From Conidiobolus incongruus B7586 (Eukaryota; Entomophthoromycota; Entomophthoromycetes; Entomophthorales; Conidiobolaceae): a DNA stretch of 14,925 bases. The stretch is taken from the NCBI GenBank assembly GCA_000697335.1, contig JNEM01012863.1, positions 1-14,925 on the forward strand. The letters are read 5' to 3'. The position numbers were made by a program, and so were the translations under genes. Every line of letters starts with the position of its first letter. Positions within the stretch are counted from its first letter, which is position 1. The notes under the pieces are model-generated. The model made no database searches. It saw only the letters and a list, made by a program, of their open reading frames with translations, and was not told the origin of the DNA. Of this stretch, positions 8,290-14,925 are shown one piece after another.

Positions 8290-8970
8290 TTTAGAAAACA
8301 TTATAACCAATATGCTTTGATATCAATTAATCAAAAAAAAATCTTAATTTTTAATTACTATCCACGTTTGAATAAATTTTTACCCTTATCACCAATTTGT
8401 TCAAATTTGATTTTATTTCACCCAAAATCACTACATCAATTCTAATTTGATAGTAGGATGATGATTAGTTGAAAAATTTCTTAAAAATAATATAGTTAAT
8501 AATTGGTATTATCTTTTGAATGATTACCTGATATTAATACAGTAAATATCAGATATTAAATCCAGTTGATATAGTTAAATATTAAGTTCTATTTTTATTT
8601 GATATTGATTTAATATTAAAATCCTACATTCTATTTGAATCAATTGATGAAAACCAATTTAAAATTTGTAATGAAATATTATAATGTCAATATATTGGTA
8701 TATACATCCTAATACTAATTATTATCATATTGTATAATTTTACTAACAAACAGACAAAAAAGTAATTTATTCAAAATCTAACTTTCAAGAATGAAATGAT
8801 TCATAATTTATGTAAGTTTATTATTGATACTATATATTCGAAAGTTACGGATATTTTTTAATCTTTTCTATATTGAAGAAAATAATTAATTTCTATATAA
8901 CATATATATTTTAATATTTATACTAATACTGAAGCTTTAAAAAAGATAAATTTATTGGATTATAAAATTC
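8290..8970. other. AT-rich intergenic region
   Basis: No gene was recognised. A small hairpin is visible at 8528-8552, with arms ctgatatt and aatatcag around a 9-nt loop. Short open pieces near 8360-8450 are broken and show no domain. Confidence 0.5.
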
Positions 8971-9348
8971 TTAAATATTAATTACCTCGTATAAATTATT
9001 TAAAAATATGTTCTTGTTGGAAGTCCAACCTAATTGCTCATACTCTGCTGAATTATTAGATACATTATTTTGAATGACTTGGTGTTCATTGGTATTAGTC
9101 GATTCACTATTATTACTGGTTTGACCATCTATTACATTAATATTTGGAAATGGAATTGTTGAACCATTTTCAATAACTTGAAAATTTTCAGTTACTTCAG
9201 AGCTAAAGTCTGGACTTATTAATGAAATATTAGTCGTAATCGCTTTTTCCTCTTTCGGATTGATTATGTTCTTATTGGCTTCTACTATTGCTTTAGATTG
9301 ATAACCAGCTTGGTCAGAGGCTTGAATAAAGTTTACATCACTTAACAT
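8971..9348 (-). CDS. Hypothetical Asn/Ser/Glu-rich protein or exon fragment
   Basis: The open frame is 125 codons from a true ATG and is G+C-richer than the flanks. The product is hydrophilic and acidic, with no signal peptide, membrane segment or cysteine. Its middle is Asn/Ser/Glu/Gln-rich (for example NNSESTNTNEHQ) and it looks disordered. Near its end the reading LYE is followed by GAG|GTAATT, a good 5' splice donor (exon end at 8986). The last four codons may therefore be intron, and this could be one exon of a longer gene. I could not identify the next exon downstream. No TATA box was seen upstream. It may also be a remnant. I do not recognise the protein. Confidence 0.4.
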   Translation of the reverse strand: MLSDVNFIQASDQAGYQSKAIVEANKNIINPKEEKAITTNISLISPDFSSEVTENFQVIENGSTIPFPNINVIDGQTSNNSESTNTNEHQVIQNNVSNNSAEYEQLGWTSNKNIFLNNLYEVINI

Positions 9349-9448
9349 TACTTTGTTCAGATACTGTTATATTGCGATAAAATGTCTTAGAAAATTGGAA
9401 TATCTCATAGAATTTAAATATTGTTGTGGCAATAATACTGGAGTGACG

Positions 9449-9553
9449 ATGTATCCAGGTATTGAATTTGGATCAATTGCTGGTGACCATAACAATGGAA
9501 ATATTAATATAAACGAATTCGTAAAATACATTTCTCAATTTAAATTAACTTAA
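9449..9553 (+). CDS. Short ORF with degenerate EF-hand-like loop
   Basis: From the only ATG in this frame the product is 34 residues; the frame stays open upstream to about 9353 without an ATG. It contains GDHNNGNININEF followed by VKYISQF, which resembles an EF-hand loop and its second helix. Aligned on the Gly-6, Ile-8 and Glu-12 positions, the first loop residue is Gly instead of Asp. Calcium binding is therefore doubtful. It could be the last exon of a decayed calcium-binding protein, or chance. No promoter was seen, and the opposite strand is also partly open here. Confidence 0.22.
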   Translation: MYPGIEFGSIAGDHNNGNININEFVKYISQFKLT

Positions 9554-9598
9554 AATCACTTGAAATATTATCAAAGTAAGGTTTAGTGATGACTTTTA

Positions 9599-9709
9599 AT
9601 GAATTTAAATTATTGTGATATCTGGCCCCTGAGCACACGCGGTGAAAGATGGATTTTATCAAGTGTTAAATCTACTATCCAAATAATGATGAAATTTTCA
9701 TTTGAATAA
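9599..9709 (+). other. Short ORF in a local G+C-rich island
   Basis: A 36-codon frame begins with MNLNYCDIWPLSTRGERWIL. It overlaps an unusually G+C-rich patch at about 9623-9653 (tggcccctgagcacacgcgg). The minus strand is also open here and reads FHRVCSGARYHNN. Either strand could hold an exon or gene relic; I recognise neither product. Confidence 0.2.
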
Positions 9710-11560
9710 TAATGAAATTGATTGGATTCAAAAGTTGTTACATGATTTTTTTTGAACTTTTAAATATCTTGATAAAAGTTTTATTGTATTTGAAATATTA
9801 TATAACCTTGAAAAATAAAATACATATTTGAAACTATATTGCCTCCAATTGAATGTAAGGAAATTAATAAATTGATTCACTTAATAAGTTCATGATATCT
9901 TAATATTTCCTGCAAATATATTAATTAACTGGATATTTTGAAATCTTGTATAATGTATTTTGAACGGAAGATATATATTAACTAATAATCAATATTTAAC
10001 CATAAATATATTGAATTGTTGAAATTGAATGCTAATATTTTTAAAATGATTAGTCATTAAAGCCAAGGTATATAAGATTTTTAACATAAATATTTGGCGC
10101 TTAAATATTTCTGCCATTTTTTAACCAAAAATAATCTTTTTATTTTATATTTTAGCAAGTTAAACTATTAGTTAAAATTCAATGCAAAATTAAATATGGT
10201 TAACTTGTAAAATTCTTGAAATCATTTTGAAAACGTTAAACTTTTACCGGGTTTTTGGTGGATATCAATATTTAAATTGATAGTAGTGTTACGATTGATA
10301 ATTGGAAGGTTTATTTTTTTCAAATGATCAAAATTTAATTTATAAAATAAACCACTAAAAATTAAATTTTTGATTGATCAAAAATTAATTTTGCATTAAA
10401 ATATAAAAAAGTTATATCTAAATGATTACGAATATATAGGTCAAGTTACCTGATTAGATATAAATACTTTGTCAAACTAAATCAATAAAGCACATATTTA
10501 TAGATAAATAATAATATTAGGACTAGTATTAGATATTTTGAATTTTAAATATATCAATAGTGTTTAAAATAGTATTTAATTTTTGTGGAAATCTATTACC
10601 AAATAAGGTAATTATTTATGCTCACATCTCATCATTGCAAAATAATTTTCAATTTATCCAAAAAATGAAAATGGATATAGTTAAAGTAATCGGATAATCC
10701 TCCTAAAACAGATCAAATAACATGACTCTAACCATTCGAAATGTTTTAAAATATTTAGAATTATTCTCCATACTCAAATATAATTCCTCATTTTTGTTTA
10801 TTTTTGGTGGATTATAGATTTTGGTTTTTTCCAACACTTGGTTGTATAATTATAAATTATTGAAATATATTTATATTTTAAAATAGTATATAACATTGAT
10901 TTTGTGTTGATTTGAATATTATATAAATCACTTTAGTATTAAAAAGGTTTAATGGTATTATGATTTGGTAGTTTAAATAAAGCACTATGAAAGCCATCAA
11001 AACCGTCATTTTCCGAGTTTATGGTATAATTATAAAATATTATAATTTTATTCTATCTTAAATTTCACAGCATAATAAATTGTTGGTAAAATTTTTAATG
11101 TTTTGATATCATTATTATCAAATAATAATTTTTGCTAAAAATATAATAATAAAATCCAATCCAATTACAATTAATAAATTAACTTTTTCAGAAAACTACT
11201 GTTCAATAGATAGAAACTGTTTATATTTACAGAGGAAATTTGAACTTGATTGACATTAAATTTTATGAAATGAGAATTTGTTCGATTTTAGCTCTAGACT
11301 GTCTTGAGAAAATATTAGATCTATTCTGTCTTGAACCCGGGTATATACAAGTTTTGACCTAGATTAAAAAATAAATATTTTCTTTATTTTATGTTTATAG
11401 TTTAAAACTTTCAATATATTAAATTTAATGATCATTCTTATGAGTTTTGATAAATGATATTATTATACTGTAATCGATGCATAACATTTCGGCTGATTTT
11501 GAAGACTAAAAGAGGAAAAGTGGATAAATTAATGCTAATTTCATTTGAAGTCCACGATTC
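9710..11560. other. AT-rich gene-free region upstream of the 7TM gene
   Basis: No gene was recognised. Short broken open pieces occur on the minus strand near 10630-10740 (reading GGLSDYFNY) and on the plus strand near 11213-11368 (about 50 codons ending CLEPGYIQVLT). Neither has a domain. A nested palindrome lies at 10308-10380. Confidence 0.5.
10308..10380. repeat. Nested inverted repeats
   Basis: A perfect 10-bp inverted pair (ggtttatttt at 10308-10317, aaaataaacc at 10344-10353) overlaps a second imperfect pair. The second has arms tgatcaaaatttaattt at 10325-10341 and aaattaaatttt with a later tgatca at 10359-10380. The two structures cannot form at once. No flanking duplication marks it as a transposon. 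Confidence 0.4.
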
Positions 11561-11561
11561 T

Positions 11562-11586
11562 AAAAAATCCACCTAATGGATTTTTT
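11562..11586. repeat. Perfect 10-bp hairpin upstream of the 7TM gene
   Basis: The arms aaaaaatcca and tggatttttt enclose a 5-nt loop. It lies about 36 bp upstream of the TATA box of the seven-helix gene, so it could be a dyad regulatory site or the end of an older upstream transcription unit. There is no further evidence for either. Confidence 0.4.
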
Positions 11587-11621
11587 TTGATTGTCATTTC
11601 ATTGAAACGAGTATCAGTCAC

Positions 11622-11629
11622 TATAAATA
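11622..11629 (+). promoter_or_regulatory. TATA box of the 7TM gene
   Basis: TATAAATA lies 58-65 bp before the ATG at 11687, the same motif and about the same spacing as the secreted-protein genes. A T-rich tract follows just before the start codon. Confidence 0.6.
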
Positions 11630-11686
11630 CCTGAAAGAGACTAAGATTTTAGAAAATAATATTTTTGTTTTTTTTCATTATTGGAG

Positions 11687-12715
11687 ATGGAGTCGCCTAG
11701 TGGTCACTGTCTATGGATTTCCAATATTCAAAATTGTAAAGAATCCGACTTTCTTAGTGTAATGGTCAAAGTTCAATTACCAATAACGACCATGGGATGG
11801 GTCCTTGCAGCCATTACTCTTATAGTCAATACAAAAATCAACAATGGAAAGCTAAAGCTCATGAAGAAAACCAATGCAGGACTCGTTCCCAATCCAATTC
11901 CAAGTATCCTAGTCTTTTGGGGAATTTCATCTTTTCTTAGAATGTTCGATGAAATAATTTTGATTAATGACTGGATGCAATATTATTCTTATCGTAAACT
12001 CTTGCAAGGTATTGGCTTCTGGCTAATGTCGGTAGGATCCACATGGTATTTGATGGGCATTATCTTCAACATTCCGCGGAACTTTACCAAGATATATTAT
12101 AAAACTAATTATAATCAATCTCCGCCTCGAGTTTTGATTTGGGTACCTACTAACACTGTTGCTAAAGTAATCCTGTATGCTAACTCACTTGCCATGCTTG
12201 TGATCAACACACCTCTGAGTTTTATTGCTGGATCTTTTTGGGATACGGGAGATTGGAAAAGGGGATTTGCTCTTTTAGCTATAGAGCATATAGTTGGTGC
12301 AATCCTTCTCTTTTTTGCTTTTATCAAATCTGTTTACTATGGCTTCAAGCTTTATCAAGTAGTTAAACTACACGATACTTCATTGTTAGCTTCCAAGAAG
12401 GTCAAGTCTGCATTTGCCAATATGCGCAATACTTTTATGTTTTTTGGTGGTTTTAATTCTATAGTGACTCCAGCATGGATGCTTGTGCCTGCGATTTATC
12501 TTTATGTACCTCAGTGGAACACCACCTTCTATTTAGTGTTGGCTACTTATTTTAGAGTTGGAGTGTCTGTTCTGCATCTACTTATTATAGGCAATATCTT
12601 GATTGGCCTAATCATCAATATGAGATCGTCAGATGTTGTAAGTAGTGATCCAGATCACAAATTATTACCTTTGACTTCTAACCCATCACTAGATATGAAT
12701 CGTAGGGGATATTAA
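11687..12715 (+). CDS. Seven-transmembrane receptor-like protein
   Basis: The gene encodes 342 residues from ATG (MESPSGHC), ending TAA. The frame is open six bases further upstream only from a TTG, so the ATG is the proper start. Seven hydrophobic segments lie at about 31-50, 70-93, 106-128, 156-181, 192-216, 250-274 and 281-311. The loops after helices 1, 3 and 5 and the C-tail are rich in Lys/Arg. By the positive-inside rule this gives N-outside, C-inside topology, as in G-protein-coupled receptors. Sequon N278 (NTT) falls in the predicted outer loop between helices 6 and 7. The only two cysteines, at residues 8 and 17, are in the outer N-terminus. I see no DRY or NPxxY motif and no known ligand signature, so a receptor role is inferred from topology alone. 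The gene appears intronless and stands alone. Confidence 0.82.
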   Translation: MESPSGHCLWISNIQNCKESDFLSVMVKVQLPITTMGWVLAAITLIVNTKINNGKLKLMKKTNAGLVPNPIPSILVFWGISSFLRMFDEIILINDWMQYYSYRKLLQGIGFWLMSVGSTWYLMGIIFNIPRNFTKIYYKTNYNQSPPRVLIWVPTNTVAKVILYANSLAMLVINTPLSFIAGSFWDTGDWKRGFALLAIEHIVGAILLFFAFIKSVYYGFKLYQVVKLHDTSLLASKKVKSAFANMRNTFMFFGGFNSIVTPAWMLVPAIYLYVPQWNTTFYLVLATYFRVGVSVLHLLIIGNILIGLIINMRSSDVVSSDPDHKLLPLTSNPSLDMNRRGY

Positions 12716-12914
12716 TATCCTGTCTATCAGTTGATTTATTCCTTTATTCAATACACGTAACATAACGATTGAGTCGTTTTAACTTCAATAAGATCCTACT
12801 GGCTTACAAACCACTGATAAAGTGGATATATGTAATGGGAAATTCAATTAATGATCCCAGTTTTCTATCAACTCAACACTATATTATTCTTGATAAAAAC
12901 TTGGGGTTAATTTA

Positions 12915-12920
12915 AATAAA
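12915..12920 (+). terminator. Possible AATAAA polyadenylation signal of the 7TM gene
   Basis: This is the first exact AATAAA seen after the stop, about 200 nt downstream. Weaker variants such as aataag occur sooner, near 12788, so the real site is uncertain. Confidence 0.3.
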
Positions 12921-12978
12921 TATATTTAAAGGGACTATTTTTTCATTTATTAACTGATTTGGCATCATATATCGCTAA

Positions 12979-13034
12979 AATATTGAAAAATTTTTAATAT
13001 TTTTATGTATAAAATAATATTATTTTTCAATATT
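12979..13034. repeat. Long AT-rich hairpin
   Basis: Perfect 13-bp outer arms (aatattgaaaaat at 12979-12991, atttttcaatatt at 13022-13034) continue into inner arms aatatt (12996-13001, 13016-13021) and ttta/taaa, with a 4-nt tgta loop and small bulges. The whole 56 bp can fold into one stem. It lies about 260 nt after the stop of the 7TM gene. It could be a tiny MITE-like relic or a chance A/T palindrome. Confidence 0.45.
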
Positions 13035-13292
13035 GGTATTATAAAAATATGCGGATATACTAGGATTTATATTAATAGTGGGTAAAATAACTATTCTTTT
13101 AATGCCACATACCCTCAATATTTTTAAATTTTTTAAACTTAAATAATTTCCACGTTTTGTAAAAGTAATTCGTTGGTATATTTTTTATTTTAACCTAAAT
13201 AGAAATTTAAACTAATATATTAAAATTTAAAAATTCCTAATTATGACTTTTAAAATGATTAATTTAGAGTAATATTGACATAATTCTATTCA

Positions 13293-13475
13293 ATGATCAA
13301 AATGCATGTCGATCACTCGTCAAAATTATATCTTGCAGGTTTTGACTATTATAAATATGGAATATGTAATACTAAAATATCGTGCAATTTGATATTGGAG
13401 TTCTCAAGACTTAAATCCCTCCTAATTATCCAAAAGCAACGTATGATCCATGCTATTCTTTTGTTATCATTTTGA
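13293..13475 (+). other. Unassigned 60-codon ORF, possible gene relic
   Basis: The frame opens with a true ATG and reads 60 residues, including SCNLILEFSRLKSLLIIQ. Its leucine spacing faintly recalls the LRR-like relic near 1758. There is no TATA box at the usual distance, no signal peptide and no neighbouring exon. A chance ORF is a real possibility. Confidence 0.2.
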
Positions 13476-14522
13476 ACCTCTAAATTATTGAATACAAACT
13501 AGCTTTAATGAAATTTTTATATTAAATAGTTAATTTATTTTTAGTCTGATATTAATTTAATTATGGTTAATTCAAGTTGGCGTGAAAATATGATCATTTG
13601 ATTAAAATGGTCAATTTAATGTGAGAGTATTTTATAATAATAGGAATTCTTAATGCTATATCGATAGTAAAAATAAAGGTATATATATATATTTACATAA
13701 TAGTTATAGAACAACAATCACGCCAAATGGTACCTTATATAAATTTGATGAGTATATTTTTAAGTTTAGAGATAAATCATTATAAATGTAACTTAGATGC
13801 ATATTAAAATAACTACTACCCAATCATCCAAACTAAATCTAAGTATTTTGAATACTAATAATAAAACTAATTTGATAATAAAATCATTTAAAGATATGAG
13901 ATAAATGTTAGTTTGAAAATAATATTTAATGTAACTTTTTTGGTACAATAATTTTAAACCGTAATTAATTTAATTAATTCTTATTAAAAAATATTTTTAA
14001 ATCATTTTATACTTTCATAAATAATAATCCTTCAATTGTTTTTATATTACTCGATTAGGGGATACGGTGAAATAATTAAATATATATAATAAAAATTTTT
14101 AAAATTTGAGACTGGAAATACAAATGCCTAATATGGTAATAGATTTAGTCTCAATAATTGATTTTGGAAATGGACAAACTATTTGAAGTTTGTTACATCT
14201 AAATTTAGTATTTCAAATATCTTTAATATATTTTATTTTGGTGTTAGAAAAATTTGATTTAAAAGTATATAATTTTCAATGAATAAACTATTATTATATG
14301 ATATTAGATATTAAACTATATTTCAACTAAAAATTATAATCCGTCAATAGTTCTAATATTCTTATTAATTTTAATTTCTATTATAATATTTTAACTTTTA
14401 ATTATAAAATGGATCAATTTTCAAATAAAATTAGCAACTATTAATATAGTAAATTAAAATCATATATTTTAAATGATTCGATATATTTGCTAAAAAATTC
14501 AATTTTTTATAATAATAGATTT

Positions 14523-14528
14523 TTTATT
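14523..14528 (-). terminator. AATAAA polyadenylation signal of copy 4
   Basis: On the minus strand AATAAA lies about 46-51 nt after the TAG stop, further away than in copies 1-3. The 3' flank of copy 4 does not resemble the others. Confidence 0.4.
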
Positions 14529-14573
14529 AAGTTTGAAAGAATAAAATAATTAAATTAGATTTCATTTGATGGA

Positions 14574-14925
14574 CTAATAATAAGGAGAGTAGGTAGTAGC
14601 AGGCTTGTACCAACTGGAACCACCAGAGTATGAAGCAGAGTTACCAGCATTGGTAGTGGTAGTGCTACCACCGATGGAGACTTGATCGTTAGTGTATGAG
14701 GTACCAGATACTCCTTGGGTAGTGAATCCTCCAACAACATTGCTTCCAGAAGCAGCTGAGTTGGAGAAGTTAGTGACTGATCCTCCAACTGTCGATGACT
14801 GACCAGAGCTGCTAGGTTCATATGAGCCATAGGTATCATAAGATGGAGTGTTGGTAGATGAGCTGTATTGAGTTTGAGATCCTCCAATGGTGTTAGATGT
14901 GGTAGCTTGGTTATTATAGTTAGTG
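14574..14925 (-). CDS. Secreted cysteine-free Ser/Thr/Gly-rich protein, copy 4 (partial)
   Basis: The C-terminal 116 residues, corresponding to positions 83-198 of the family, run from the right edge of the window to TAG; the start lies outside. The frame is open throughout. Relative to copy 1 it has A90T, G118E, F145V, D184G and L195S, plus several silent changes. It is therefore the most diverged intact copy, but still very close. It shares the Gly184 form and nearby silent bases with copy 3, while keeping the copy 1/2 bases at codons 157-158 and 193. The [IV]GG[SF] motifs and the WYKPATTY-x-PYY tail are present. Confidence 0.85.
   Translation of the reverse strand, partial: TNYNNQATTSNTIGGSQTQYSSSTNTPSYDTYGSYEPSSSGQSSTVGGSVTNFSNSAASGSNVVGGFTTQGVSGTSYTNDQVSIGGSTTTTNAGNSASYSGGSSWYKPATTYSPYY

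Larger units (their letters stand above)
12920..14520. other. AT-rich intergenic region before copy 4
   Basis: No gene was recognised beyond the weak open frame at 13293-13475 and the hairpin at 12979-13034. A TA tract lies at 13680-13692. A separated 9-bp inverted pair, ttggcgtga (13577-13585) and tcacgccaa (13718-13726), bounds 150 bp, but no target-site duplication flanks it. Confidence 0.5.

Noticed and set aside
11681-11686. Two-residue extension of the 7TM protein upstream of the ATG
   Set aside because: It would need a TTG start. The ATG at 11687 is in frame, at a normal distance from the TATA box, and is the ordinary eukaryotic choice.
12115-12327. Minus-strand 70-codon frame inside the 7TM gene
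   Set aside because: It is a shadow of the membrane-protein coding sequence, with no promoter and no domain.
13577-13726. 150-bp segment bounded by ttggcgtga/tcacgccaa as a small transposon
   Set aside because: There is no target-site duplication, the 9-bp arms do not extend, and no second copy is visible in the window.

Overview
This is a eukaryotic, very AT-rich window (intergenic DNA is by eye about four-fifths A+T). Its few genes are clearly richer in G+C and have TATA boxes 60-80 bp before the ATG and AATAAA signals close to the stop. The gene style (short secreted Ser/Thr/Gly-rich proteins, an orphan seven-helix receptor-like protein, no introns inside the clear genes) fits an early-diverging fungus such as an Entomophthoromycotina/Conidiobolus-like or other zoopagomycete lineage. 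That placement is an inference; there is no rRNA or other marker gene here.

Layout. Four copies of one gene dominate. It encodes a 198-residue, cysteine-free, secreted protein. Copy 1 (1107-1703, minus) and copy 2 (3191-3787, plus) stand head to head about 1.5 kb apart. Copy 3 (4762-5358, plus) follows copy 2 in tandem. Copy 4 (14574 to the right edge, minus) is cut by the window end. A fifth, badly decayed member lies at 7692-8218 on the minus strand; it still carries a TATA box and aligns piecewise with the family over nearly its full length. A seven-transmembrane receptor-like gene (ATG at 11687, stop ending at 12715) lies alone between copy 4 and the relic. Weak gene fragments occur at 1758-2068 (LRR-like leucine spacing), 8971-9348, 9449-9709 and 13293-13475. 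The rest (1-1090, 2070-3100, 3880-4680, 5370-7690, 8290-8970, 9710-11560, 12920-14520) is AT-rich sequence with microsatellites and a few hairpins.

The most interesting signal is the pattern of sequence difference among the copies. By eye, copies 1 and 3 are identical over their first ~468 nt, yet copy 3 differs at about eight positions in its last ~130 nt, where copy 1 instead matches copy 2. Similarity outside the coding sequence falls away beyond about 20 bp upstream and 20-30 bp downstream. This is the pattern expected of continuing gene conversion among dispersed copies, alongside one member that escaped and decayed. No virus-like element, transposase, tRNA or rRNA was recognised.
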